A stretch of DNA of 36,095 nt from Candidatus Melainabacteria bacterium (lineage in GTDB: Bacteria > Cyanobacteriota > Vampirovibrionia > Obscuribacterales > Obscuribacteraceae), in NCBI GenBank assembly GCA_003151275.1, contig PLXC01000057.1, positions 1 to 36,095 of the forward strand. Reading direction: 5' to 3'. Position numbers and translations under genes: made by a program. The notes under the pieces were generated by a model. It saw only the letters and a program-made list of their open reading frames with translations. It was not told where the DNA came from and searched no databases. Numbering within the stretch: the stretch's first letter is position 1; every line of letters begins with the position of its first letter. Of the stretch, positions 24,941 through 33,013 are shown in pieces.

Positions 24941-25966
24941 GTGACAACACTTCAAGCAGAAAAACTTAATACCGAAAAAGCGGCATCGGTCGGTGACATT
25001 CGAGCCGAACAATCCGGGTTTGAAAAACTCGAAAGAGGTTCGCGCAAATCGTTAGCCCTGCTTATAGTCAGGCAAATGCGTTGGAAGCAATGGACCAAAA
25101 ATTTGCTTTGCTATGCACCACTTTTATTCTCCGGAAAATTCTATGATTTGGCTGCGCTCAGCGCTGCCACTCAGTGCTTTCTAAGCTTCTGCATGATTTC
25201 TAGCGGAATCTATGTTCTGAATGACGTCATGGACGTAAAAGCTGATCGGCTGCATCCGGTCAAGCGATTCCGTCCGATTGCCTCCGGACTTCTCAATATT
25301 CAGCTAGCGCTACTAATCGGTTGCATGCTGGTAGGAGGAGGGCTCTTGACCGCATACAGTGTACGTCATTCGCTCGCATTAGTTGGCTTCGGTTACATAG
25401 TGCTCAATGTGTGCTACTCATTGGGATTGAAGAACTTTGCCATTTTGGACATTCTTTGCATTGCATCAGGATTTGTCTTTCGCGCGATTGCGGGAGCTGT
25501 AGCTATTAGCGTCCTTCCTTCCAGTTGGTTCCTGTTATGCACCAGCCTCGGTGCTTTGTTTCTAGCGATGGAGAAAAGACGCAATGAACTTGCAGTACTT
25601 TTGCATGATTCAACGATGCACAGAAAAGCTCTCGGCGACTATAGTTTGTCGCTAATCAAACGATTTGAAAGTCTAGTTGTGCCTAGCCTTTTGACCTCGT
25701 ACGCTTTTTACACGTTTCAGTCTCCGCACGGACAATGGATGATGATGACTATTCCTGCTGTTTTGTACGGAATCATGAGATATCAACTCCTTTCAGAACG
25801 TGGCACGAACACAGGAACGCCCGAAGAAGTTCTGCTCAAAGATAAGCCGATCCAACTCACCATACTAGTCTGGCTAGTCATTTCGTCATTCGTGGTCTAT
25901 GCTCATCCGCGTGAAATAGTGCATAGCATTTCAGAAGGTTTTGATTCCTTTCGCATCATTCGATAA
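24941..25966 (+). CDS. UbiA-family prenyltransferase, decaprenyl-phosphate phosphoribosyltransferase-like
   Basis: A 341-residue protein with a ~45-residue hydrophilic N-terminus and about nine membrane helices. The first acidic motif, NDVMDVKADRLHPVKRFRPIASG, is the N-D-x-x-D-x-x-x-D-x-x-H-P-x-K-x-x-R-P form typical of decaprenylphosphoryl-5-phosphoribose synthases. A second region, LGALFLAMEKRRNEL, follows. The expected reaction is transfer of phosphoribosyl from PRPP to a polyprenyl phosphate, a first step towards lipid-linked ribose or arabinose. The partner oxidoreductases (DprE1/E2) are not in this window. The GTG at 24941 follows a GGCGGG stretch. The 297-base gap to the divergent GT-C gene shows no clear promoter or other feature. 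Confidence 0.85.
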   Translation: MTTLQAEKLNTEKAASVGDIRAEQSGFEKLERGSRKSLALLIVRQMRWKQWTKNLLCYAPLLFSGKFYDLAALSAATQCFLSFCMISSGIYVLNDVMDVKADRLHPVKRFRPIASGLLNIQLALLIGCMLVGGGLLTAYSVRHSLALVGFGYIVLNVCYSLGLKNFAILDILCIASGFVFRAIAGAVAISVLPSSWFLLCTSLGALFLAMEKRRNELAVLLHDSTMHRKALGDYSLSLIKRFESLVVPSLLTSYAFYTFQSPHGQWMMMTIPAVLYGIMRYQLLSERGTNTGTPEEVLLKDKPIQLTILVWLVISSFVVYAHPREIVHSISEGFDSFRIIR

Positions 25967-25986
25967 TCAACGAAAAGTGGTGCTAA

Positions 25987-26409
25987 ATGAAGTCAACCTT
26001 AAATCAGTTCGGAATAGTGTTTAAAGTCTTTGAATCGAATTTCCTCAAAGCGATCCTGTGTCTGCTTTTCCTGCAGTTCATGGGTAAAGTATTGCCCCTA
26101 AAGATTGAACAACTGTCGATTTTATATTCTCACTCGCCAGATGTCTTAGTTGCTGGCTCTTCTGCGGTGCAACACCTCATTTGCGAATTGGATTTTCCTC
26201 GTCAACGCTTCTCCGATTTGGATACCTTTGCTCATCCGCTTTCTCATCCGCATTTTTGAGATGAAGTTATCTGAAGCTGCAAAAATGCCTTTGACTGTGT
26301 ACTCTATTGCCGCAGCCGGACAAGATCTTGAAGAGACTGTTAGCAGGTTCGATAAGCTTGTTGGACATAATAATAAACCTGCCGTGCTCTTATTAGCTCT
26401 GACTCCTTA
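25987..26409 (+). pseudogene. frameshifted and truncated SGNH/DltD-like gene remnant
   Basis: The first frame (25987-26259) encodes an N-terminal hydrophobic helix (FLKAILCLLFLQFMGK) and VLVAGSSAVQHLI, the GSS nucleophile block of SGNH-like envelope proteins. It then stops in a T5 run (26253-26257). Removing one T lets it continue as HFEMKLSEAAKMPLTVYS and on to PAVLLLALTP, ending at a TAG at 26407-26409. That stop lies inside the 34-bp repeat beginning at 26406, so the gene body is cut off at the repeat boundary and the catalytic Asp-His region is missing. It follows the UbiA gene by 20 bases and was probably co-transcribed with it. A sequencing error could explain the frameshift but not the truncation. 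Confidence 0.7.
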
Positions 26410-26439
26410 GCCCGGTGGGTGAACCGGAAGAGGGGCTTG
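26406..26439 (+). repeat. 34-bp direct repeat, copy 2 (at pseudogene breakpoint)
   Basis: Identical to 16943-16976. It begins exactly where the SGNH-like pseudogene loses its coding sequence, and it lacks the outer left arm of the hairpin, so only the inner stem and three outer pairs can form. This supports a recombination or insertion boundary. Confidence 0.75.
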
Positions 26440-26726
26440 CTTGCATGTCAAACATTGCGTACTGATACTATATATGGTGCTTGTTTCCAAGCCTCGAGAT
26501 TGGTTCTGCTTGAATAACCTGGGTGCGACTTTAAAATGCCGTCATGGTCAACAGGGTTCGCTCGCAATTAGATCGAGCCGCATTGTAACTGGTTGAGCAT
26601 TTCCTATTCTCGACACTATTCTTGCATCGCGGAGGCGTTAATTTGCTCTTAAGCAACATGTAGTCTGTTTTCAATTACGGAGACACGGAGTTTGGTAAGA
26701 TACCGGGCTAGGTCTGTGACGTCCCT
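26410..26726. other. intergenic region upstream of the ABC exporter genes
   Basis: This stretch of about 320 bases holds the rest of the 34-bp repeat, a possible promoter for the exporter operon (TTGAGC at 26593-26598, 18-base spacer, TATTCT at 26617-26622), and the second copy of the 18-bp repeat at 26637-26654. I see no supported gene in it. Confidence 0.4.
26637..26654 (+). repeat. 18-bp direct repeat, copy 2
   Basis: Identical to 22872-22889. Here it lies about 15 bases after the possible -10 of the exporter operon, i.e. in the predicted 5' leader. Confidence 0.6.
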
Positions 26727-27659
26727 GTGCGTGACTGTGAATTGATGAATTTGGAAGTTCTTAAAGAGCTCGAGGAACAAGAAGGATCGGGCGTAGCAAC
26801 CTCCGTTAACTTTCGTTGCAAAATAACCCCCGCGCCAAATAGCAAATTCGTTACCATCTCTCCGGCTAGAGACGGCGTGGATACACATTTTCACGAACTC
26901 TGGACTTATAGAGAACTGGTACTTAACTTCGTCATCCGCGATTTGACGACGCGTTACAAGCAAACAGTACTAGGTGTATTGTGGGCCTTGATTCAGCCAG
27001 TCTTCATGATGATTGTATTCACTATTTTTTTTGGCAAATTTATGCACGCGCCCACGGAAAATTGTCCATATCCGATCTTTGCTTTTGTCGCGGTGCTTGT
27101 CTGGCAATATACTTCTACTGCTGTTAGTCGCGCTACAAACAGTCTATTGGGCGCGGGCGGACTTATGAAAAAAGTGTATTTCCCTAAGCTTACCGTTCCT
27201 ATTGCGAGCGTGGCTCTCCCTATGGTTGACTTTTGTGTGGGGTTTGGTTTGTTCCTCTTAATGATGCCTTTTTACGGCGAAGTTCTGACCAGCCGCGTGT
27301 TTTACCTGCCGATTTACTTGGCCCTTATGGTAGCTACCGCCCTAGGAATAGGATTATGGACTTCCGCACTGCATGTCAAATATCGCGATATATTTCATAT
27401 TGTGCCTTTCGCTCTTCAGCTTTGGCTATTTGCCTCACCGGTCGCCTATTCAAGTAGTATCGTGCCACCGCATCTGAAGGCATTCTTTAATTTGAACCCG
27501 TTAGTCGGTATCATCGAAGGAACTCGATGGTGCTTGCTCGATACGCCGAATCAAGTTCTTGTTCCGAGTTTCTGCGCCGCAGCTGTAGCGTTCGCTCTAG
27601 TATCGTCAGGGCTCTGGTATTTTATGAGGACTGAAGATGCCTTCGCGGATTACGTTTAA
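26727..27659 (+). CDS. ABC-2 type polysaccharide exporter permease (Wzm-like)
   Basis: A 310-residue permease. A ~60-residue hydrophilic N-terminus leads into ELWTYRELVLNFVIRDLTTRYKQTVLGVLWALIQP, the signature region of Wzm/KpsM-like proteins. Six membrane helices and the LNPLVGIIEGTRWCLL block follow. With the ATPase encoded immediately downstream it forms the exporter that moves a completed lipid-linked polymer or O-antigen-like chain across the inner membrane. The start is uncertain: GTG at 26727 or ATG at 26745, neither with a strong ribosome-binding site. The next gene begins directly after this stop codon. Confidence 0.92.
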   Translation: MRDCELMNLEVLKELEEQEGSGVATSVNFRCKITPAPNSKFVTISPARDGVDTHFHELWTYRELVLNFVIRDLTTRYKQTVLGVLWALIQPVFMMIVFTIFFGKFMHAPTENCPYPIFAFVAVLVWQYTSTAVSRATNSLLGAGGLMKKVYFPKLTVPIASVALPMVDFCVGFGLFLLMMPFYGEVLTSRVFYLPIYLALMVATALGIGLWTSALHVKYRDIFHIVPFALQLWLFASPVAYSSSIVPPHLKAFFNLNPLVGIIEGTRWCLLDTPNQVLVPSFCAAAVAFALVSSGLWYFMRTEDAFADYV

Positions 27660-28421
27660 ATGAGCGAAATCGTAATAGAGTTTCAGAATCTGGGCAAATG
27701 CTACAACAGCCGCGAGCATCGAATCAGGCGCGGTTTCCTTTCAGGGGCGATATTTCAGAGTGGTTCAGACCCCGAGTCTAATAGCACAAACAAAGAACCC
27801 GTATGGGCACTCAAGGACGTTAGCTTCGAAATTAAACACGGCGAAGTAATTGGATTTATCGGAGCCAACGGAGCCGGCAAGAGTACTCTACTCAAGATCC
27901 TGGCTAGGATAACAAAACCAACAACCGGAATTGGAAAGGTTACGGGGCGAGTCGGCAGTCTACTCGAGGTCGGTTCCGGGTTTCACCCTGAGTTATCCGG
28001 TCGCGAAAATATCTATCTGAACGGATCAATACTAGGTATGACGCGGCATGAGATATCGCGAAAATTTGACGAGATTGTCGAATTCTCCGGAGTGTCCTCG
28101 ATTCTTCATAGACCGGTAAAGCAATATAGCAGTGGGGAGTACATGAGACTGGGATTCGCTGTCGCAGCACATCTTGAAAGTGAAATATTGATTCTGGATG
28201 AAGTGCTTGCCGTCGGTGATGGTGCCTTTCGCGCAAAGTGTCAAAGTAAAATACACAGCCTTGCTAAAGAAGGACGGACGGTACTTTTCGTCAGTCATAG
28301 AATGGATCAAATTAGCGATCTTTGTGAAAAAGTGATTTGGCTGGAGAAGGGTCGATTGATTGATTTTGGCGATTCGCGCTCGGTTATTTCCAAATATGAA
28401 TACTCATTTGCTCAAGCCTAG
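27660..28421 (+). CDS. ABC transporter ATP-binding protein (Wzt-like)
   Basis: A 253-residue ATPase. Walker A is GANGAGKST, a variant signature YSSGEYMRLGFAVA replaces LSGGQ (usual in Wzt/KpsT-type exporters), and Walker B is ILILDEVLAVGD, followed by the H-loop FVSHR. It ends shortly after the nucleotide-binding domain, so it lacks the C-terminal carbohydrate-binding domain that some Wzt proteins use to recognise chain ends. Its ATG follows the permease TAA with no gap, so the pair is coupled. It powers export by the upstream permease. Confidence 0.93.
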   Translation: MSEIVIEFQNLGKCYNSREHRIRRGFLSGAIFQSGSDPESNSTNKEPVWALKDVSFEIKHGEVIGFIGANGAGKSTLLKILARITKPTTGIGKVTGRVGSLLEVGSGFHPELSGRENIYLNGSILGMTRHEISRKFDEIVEFSGVSSILHRPVKQYSSGEYMRLGFAVAAHLESEILILDEVLAVGDGAFRAKCQSKIHSLAKEGRTVLFVSHRMDQISDLCEKVIWLEKGRLIDFGDSRSVISKYEYSFAQA

Positions 28422-28509
28422 ATTCCGTGTGTCACATTGTTCAACACTCATTCACGAATTGATCGGACATGGCACAATTGCCCAGAGAGGTCTTGATAGG
28501 TAATCGAGA

Positions 28510-29409
28510 ATAGCGAAGCCTTCCTTAACCGTAATCATTTCCACTTATAACTGGAGCACCGTACTTCCGTTCTCGATTGGCAGCGTGCTCAGCCAAACGT
28601 TGACCGATTTTGAGGTGTTGGTTGTCGGTGACGGTTGTACCGATGATTCGCAAGCCGTTGTTGAATCAATCCGAGATGAGCGAGTGCGATGGATTAGTCT
28701 ACAATCAAATTCAGGTCATCAATCAGAACCAAATAATGAAGGGCTGAAACAAGCTCGTGGTGAACTAATCGCTTATTTGGGTCACGATGATTTGTGGCTG
28801 CCGCATCATTTAAAGTGTCTCACCACGGCAATCGCAAATGGTTCAGATTTGGCCTATGGCGTTACTGGCATGGTGAATGTCGACGGAAATTCCATGGAAC
28901 CAGCTCCCTCTCCACTTAATTACGAGCGCGGTATGTGGGTGCCACCAACTAGCGTCGTGCACAGGCGTGAGCTTACGGAGACAATAGGGGGTTGGCGGAA
29001 TTACCGAGAACTCACAGTCGTTCCAGAATTAGATCTGTGGCAACGTGCCTATGATGCAAATTATCGATTAACCCTGGTACCTCGTTTGACTGCAATAAAG
29101 TTTCCGGCTGCGTACAGACGCGATGTGTATAAGACACGGTCCTCCGTCGAACAAGCGCATTGGACGCAGCGAATAATCAACGAACCCGATTTTGAAGTAG
29201 CTGAACTCATGAACATACTATTACCAATTCTTGAGGAGAAGAGACTCTTACAGAAACACATTTTGTACAAAGATCTGGTGAGACAGTTTGTCTCTCAAAC
29301 TTGCAAAAGAGCCCTGGGGCGCCTATCATCTTTGTCTTCTTCAAATTCTCGACCCAAAGAGAAAGGTGAGATGGTCGATGAATTTCGGAAGTTCAAAGGT
29401 CTGGGTTAA
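28510..29409 (+). CDS. family 2 glycosyltransferase (start codon unusual)
   Basis: A GT-A fold glycosyltransferase: LTVIISTYNWSTVLPFSIGS and VLSQTLTDFEVLVVGDGCTDDS, then LIAYLGHDDLWLPHHL (the D-x-D-type metal site) and GMWVPPTSVVHRRELTETIGGW. The first conventional start in frame is a GTG at 28585, but this would remove the nucleotide-binding first strand TVIISTYN, which is plainly encoded in frame upstream. The frame is open back to a TAA at 28501-28503, and the only candidate starts in between are ATA (28510), ATC or ATT. So either a rare start is used or a small indel has separated the normal start. Sugar donor unknown. It follows the exporter genes by about 90 bases. Confidence 0.82.
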   Translation: MAKPSLTVIISTYNWSTVLPFSIGSVLSQTLTDFEVLVVGDGCTDDSQAVVESIRDERVRWISLQSNSGHQSEPNNEGLKQARGELIAYLGHDDLWLPHHLKCLTTAIANGSDLAYGVTGMVNVDGNSMEPAPSPLNYERGMWVPPTSVVHRRELTETIGGWRNYRELTVVPELDLWQRAYDANYRLTLVPRLTAIKFPAAYRRDVYKTRSSVEQAHWTQRIINEPDFEVAELMNILLPILEEKRLLQKHILYKDLVRQFVSQTCKRALGRLSSLSSSNSRPKEKGEMVDEFRKFKGLG

Positions 29410-29543
29410 TGCTGCTTGGTGAATTTTTTTGATATTCTGATTTGCTTGGCACTTCAGGGATACTCCCAGCTTGATGAGTTCTGTAAAGGTTTCAAAAAGA
29501 TAGTTGATGAAATGAGTGCTTGATAAAAGCCGAGGAGAAAAAA

Positions 29544-30086
29544 ATGCTAGTAGGAACTCGGAAGGATTCTCAAATCATTACCAATTCTTGGGACAAGGTT
29601 CAGGATCTCATCGATGGAGTATCGATAACTGAAGTCCGCCATGTGCCTCGTGATCATGGAGTTATCACTGAGCTTTACCGTCCTGAATGGGATCCGACTG
29701 GATTGCCGGTTGTGCAGTCATACCAATCACGCCTTTTTGTCGGCGCAATCGGCGCATGGAGCTGCCATGGGCGAAGTATAGATCGCATATTCGTTAACGA
29801 GGGGCACGTCAAAGTTGTGCTGTATGACGGGCGGGAGGATAGCAAAACATACAAGCGTCTGAACGAATTAAACGTGGGGGATGCTCGACCTACTTTTCTT
29901 GTCATACCAATTGGCGTTTGGCACGGACTGCAGAATGTTGGCTCAACCGATGCTCTTGTCTTGAACTTTCCTACCGAAGCCTACAAATATGAGGATCCGG
30001 ATCATTACCGTCTGCCGTTTGACACACCCGAAATTCCCTATTCGTGGAGTGTTGGTGGAAATATGATGCGAACGCGCTCAAAATAA
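29544..30086 (+). CDS. RmlC-fold / cupin sugar-epimerase-like protein
   Basis: A 180-residue protein of the dTDP-4-dehydrorhamnose 3,5-epimerase-like fold. It shows GAWSCHGRSIDRIFVNEGHVKVVLYDGRED, FLVIPIGVWHGLQNVGSTDALVLNFPTE and a C-terminal EDPDHYRLPFDTPEIPY segment that matches the family's closing region. The ATG at 29544 has GAGGAG at an ideal distance; a TTG 24 bases upstream is not needed. It ends three bases before the oxidoreductase gene, suggesting a pair that converts a nucleotide sugar. Whether it is a true 3,5-epimerase or a ketoisomerase-type relative cannot be decided by eye. Confidence 0.8.
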   Translation: MLVGTRKDSQIITNSWDKVQDLIDGVSITEVRHVPRDHGVITELYRPEWDPTGLPVVQSYQSRLFVGAIGAWSCHGRSIDRIFVNEGHVKVVLYDGREDSKTYKRLNELNVGDARPTFLVIPIGVWHGLQNVGSTDALVLNFPTEAYKYEDPDHYRLPFDTPEIPYSWSVGGNMMRTRSK

Positions 30087-30089
30087 CGG

Positions 30090-31121
30090 GTGCCCAAGCT
30101 GCGGCTAGGTATCGATGAGCTTCAATTTGTGACTGGGCGCTCGGTTAAAATGGGCGGAATCAACGTGACGAGATATAACTTGCCGAAAGATGAGTCAGCC
30201 GTTTGTATTACGATCGGTCTAATTGGCTGCGGTCGGTGGGGCAGTCACATTTTGCGCGATCTTCTGACGCTCCGATGCTCCGTCTATGTCGCTGACAAAT
30301 CTCCGGAACAGTTGCAGAAGGCGAAGAAGGCAGGGGCTAGCGAAGTGTTTCAAGCCGTTAGCTTGTTGCCTGCTGTCGATGCGATTGTAATAGCGACACC
30401 ATCCTCTCAGCACGCAAAATGCATAGACGAAATTATCGATCGGAGAGTACCAGTTTTTGTCGAGAAGCCGATGACAACAAGCTCTGCTAGTGCTCAAAAG
30501 TTTGTTGATATGAATACCTCACAAATTTTTGTCATGGAGAAATGGCGCTACCATCCAGCTGTGCAAACGCTAGCGTTAATTGCGCGCAGCAATGAACTCG
30601 GCGAAGTTCTCGGTCTCAGTTCGCAGCGTTTGCAATGGGGCAATCCTCATAAAGATGTTGATGGCACCTGGATTCTTACTCCTCATGATTTATCCATCGC
30701 CAATGAGATTTTGGGATTTATTCCTGAACCAGTGCACGTCCTTGCCGACTGCACAAACGGTACCATTGAAGGATTGTATGCGCACTTCGATGGACCGCCA
30801 TGGCTACGCATCAATATTTCGACGCGCAGTTCGCAGCGGTTAAGGCGAGTTGAATTGCACTGCAAAAAGGGCATAGCGTTATTCGATGGCAGCGCCGAAA
30901 ATCAGGTAGAGATACTTCGGCCCGAACCTACTGATACTTTAGATAAATGCTCGAATCGTGAAGTCAGAGACTTGCCGAATGTGATGCCTCTTTTCGCCGA
31001 GTTGAAGGACTTTGTGGCATATGTGCAAGGAGGAACACCTCCTAAAAGTGATGCGAAAGCGGGTTATGATGTGGTGCGAAAAATTGAGCAAATGCGTACA
31101 CTCGCTGGATTTCCGTCGTAA
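30090..31121 (+). CDS. Gfo/Idh/MocA-family NAD(P)-dependent oxidoreductase
   Basis: A 343-residue protein. The Rossmann motif IGLIGCGRWGSHILRDL begins about 50 residues in. VDAIVIATPSSQHAKCIDEII and the family hallmark FVEKPMTTS (the catalytic Glu-Lys-Pro) follow, with an α/β C-terminal domain carrying DGTWILTPHDLSI. These enzymes oxidise or reduce sugars, often nucleotide-linked. The start is unclear: GTG at 30090 three bases after the previous stop, or ATG at 30150. The longer form includes an N-terminal extension unusual for the family. It probably works with the preceding RmlC-fold protein. Confidence 0.87.
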   Translation: MPKLRLGIDELQFVTGRSVKMGGINVTRYNLPKDESAVCITIGLIGCGRWGSHILRDLLTLRCSVYVADKSPEQLQKAKKAGASEVFQAVSLLPAVDAIVIATPSSQHAKCIDEIIDRRVPVFVEKPMTTSSASAQKFVDMNTSQIFVMEKWRYHPAVQTLALIARSNELGEVLGLSSQRLQWGNPHKDVDGTWILTPHDLSIANEILGFIPEPVHVLADCTNGTIEGLYAHFDGPPWLRINISTRSSQRLRRVELHCKKGIALFDGSAENQVEILRPEPTDTLDKCSNREVRDLPNVMPLFAELKDFVAYVQGGTPPKSDAKAGYDVVRKIEQMRTLAGFPS

Positions 31122-31210
31122 CATAAATCTCGAAATGGAGCGCACTCGTCCCGAGTGTATCGCGATGGAAGCGTAAGATGTTGACTTGGAGGCACTCTCG
31201 GAGATAGGAA

Positions 31211-32098
31211 ATGGATCTGGCTGCAACAGTTTTAATTCCAACGTGCGATCACGAAGAAACTTTGTTGAGTTCGGTAGCCTCGGCGCTGGCCCAGACCGTT
31301 TCTAATATAGAAATTTTTATCGTAGGAGATGGCACCACTGCTCGCACGAGAGAAATTGCTGCGGAACTCTGCAACGACGATCGCGTCAAATTTTTTGACT
31401 ATGCAAAAGGTCCTCGCAACGGTGAGATTCATCGAAATGAGTTGCTCAAAACTGCGAAAGGAAGAATAGTCTGCTATCTATCTGATGATGACTTGTGGTT
31501 CCCAAATCACATAGAGTCCATGCTCAATCAGCTTGAGACCGCTGACTTCGCTTCTGCTGCCACTCTCGCCGTTGAATCTGACGGGCAACTTTGCGTCTGG
31601 TATTGCAATCTCTCGTCAAATTATTTTCGTCCTGATTGGCATCGCGAACTTGTAGACGGAGGTGGTTTTCGCAATCCCGTTCCTCTTTCGGCTGGTGCTC
31701 ATCGGCTTGATTCTTATCTTAAACTACCATTCGGATGGCGCACTACGCCTAAGTCTATGCCAACCGATATCTACATGTGGATTCAATTCTTAGAGCAAAA
31801 GAATTTCACTTTTTCTAGCAGCACAGTTTTGTCTGTGGTCAAATTTACGAGCACCAATCGAAAAAATTGGACGAATCGGCAGCGCTATGAAGAGCTGGAA
31901 AGATGGCGTCATCGCATGCAAAACCCCGAGGACTACACTGCATTGCTTGAGGAATGCTTGCAGGCTGCGATTAGGAGTGCGTACCGAGATTTTGACTATT
32001 ACGAAGAATCGCGCATTTGGCGACTGCGAAATCTAATTCACAAGTATCGGATTTTGAAAAACGTTAGTAAGTCTATAATTCGGCAGGTATTGCCTTAA
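31211..32098 (+). CDS. family 2 glycosyltransferase
   Basis: A 295-residue GT-A glycosyltransferase: TVLIPTCDHEETLLSSVASALAQ at the N-terminus, IFIVGDGTTARTREIA, then VCYLSDDDLWFPNHI (metal-binding acidic run). A C-terminal helical region has several Trp/Arg-rich segments. It resembles the GT2 at 28510 in its DDLW-(L/F)-P-(H/N)-H motif, so the two may be distant paralogues. The ATG at 31211 has GGAGATAGGAA upstream. Its last 26 bases overlap the convergent RmlC-like gene. Donor and acceptor unknown. Confidence 0.88.
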   Translation: MDLAATVLIPTCDHEETLLSSVASALAQTVSNIEIFIVGDGTTARTREIAAELCNDDRVKFFDYAKGPRNGEIHRNELLKTAKGRIVCYLSDDDLWFPNHIESMLNQLETADFASAATLAVESDGQLCVWYCNLSSNYFRPDWHRELVDGGGFRNPVPLSAGAHRLDSYLKLPFGWRTTPKSMPTDIYMWIQFLEQKNFTFSSSTVLSVVKFTSTNRKNWTNRQRYEELERWRHRMQNPEDYTALLEECLQAAIRSAYRDFDYYEESRIWRLRNLIHKYRILKNVSKSIIRQVLP

Positions 32099-32636
32099 CT
32101 AGATCAGCGAAGGACGGAAGGGATGCATCGCGTGGGGACAGTATCGGATCCGTGAACGACCAGTTTAACTGCAAATCAGGATCGTTCCAGTGACAGCCAA
32201 GCTCGTCCTCAATGTTCCAAGTGTGATCGACGCTATAAATGTGAATCGATGGCTCTGGAAAATAAAATCCATGGGCGACTCCGGGTGGTATCACAATCGC
32301 GGTGGTCGGTTCCATACGTACTATGATGGCACTGCTTTTAGTGGCAGAGCGGTTTCGACAATCTACTAATCCGAGATCCATTCGTCCCTGGGCAACCACT
32401 AAGTAATCTGCGTGTATGAGGTGAAGATGCACTCCCCTGAGCACTCTGGCACCACTGGTGACGAAATTCCACTGTACTGGTTCAACGCCGCACCGCCATT
32501 CATCTCTGAAGATCTCAACCAGTGAGCCTCTCGAGTCAACATGGTTGGTCAGCTTTTTCAAGGTCACGCCTGCAGGCAGCCAGAATTGACTTTCAGGATT
32601 ATCCATCGAATGGTCTTCCTCAGATCTTGTTAGCAT
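32073..32636 (-). CDS. dTDP-4-dehydrorhamnose 3,5-epimerase-like protein
   Basis: A 187-residue RmlC-family protein with clear family motifs: NHVDSRGSLVEIFRDEW at the start, ARVLRGVHLHLIHADYLVVAQGRMDLGLVDCR (catalytic His region), IPPGVAHGFYF and the C-terminal DELGCHWNDPDLQLNW. It would act in forming a deoxy-sugar nucleotide such as dTDP-rhamnose, but rmlA, rmlB and rmlD are not in this window. The ATG at 32636 has only a weak ribosome-binding site. ATG 32606 with GAGGA ten bases upstream is a plausible alternative. It is on the opposite strand to the preceding cluster and overlaps it by 26 bases. Confidence 0.88.
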   Translation of the reverse strand: MLTRSEEDHSMDNPESQFWLPAGVTLKKLTNHVDSRGSLVEIFRDEWRCGVEPVQWNFVTSGARVLRGVHLHLIHADYLVVAQGRMDLGLVDCRNRSATKSSAIIVRMEPTTAIVIPPGVAHGFYFPEPSIHIYSVDHTWNIEDELGCHWNDPDLQLNWSFTDPILSPRDASLPSFADLVKAIPAEL

Positions 32637-33013
32637 AACGAGTCTAGTCTCTTAGGCGTTTTGCTTTTCTCACAGTTTCGGAATCTAACTTTATGTTAAT
32701 GCCTAGAAGAGTTCAATATTACAGGTGCGAAGATTTATTGTCCGCTGATCTGATATGTAGTCGTTACCCGTCAAGTCTTTTCCCCAGATTTGTGTTTTGA
32801 ATATATTGACTTAAGGTGGCGCATTTTTCAATCACTCGAAAGAAGGAATTATGCCCAATGGAATCATTATATGCTGACAAGCCCATGAATTATGACGGTC
32901 CAAGTTCAGTTGCCAAAATAACGGGTCAGAGAAAAGGTGCATACAGTTACTACCAGGGGCACTGCGGGCGGTGCCCAAGGAAGCTCTATGAAGCTGCTTT
33001 CTTGCGCGCCTTG
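32637..33013. other. intergenic region, no supported gene
   Basis: The 377 bases are AT-rich near 32640-32820. An 8-codon frame at 32851-32877 has an AAGGA ribosome-binding site (a possible leader peptide or chance). An 88-codon plus-strand frame from 32816 overlaps the next gene's 3' end and has no recognisable domain. Promoters for the RmlC-like gene (minus strand) are expected here, but none is convincing. Confidence 0.35.
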
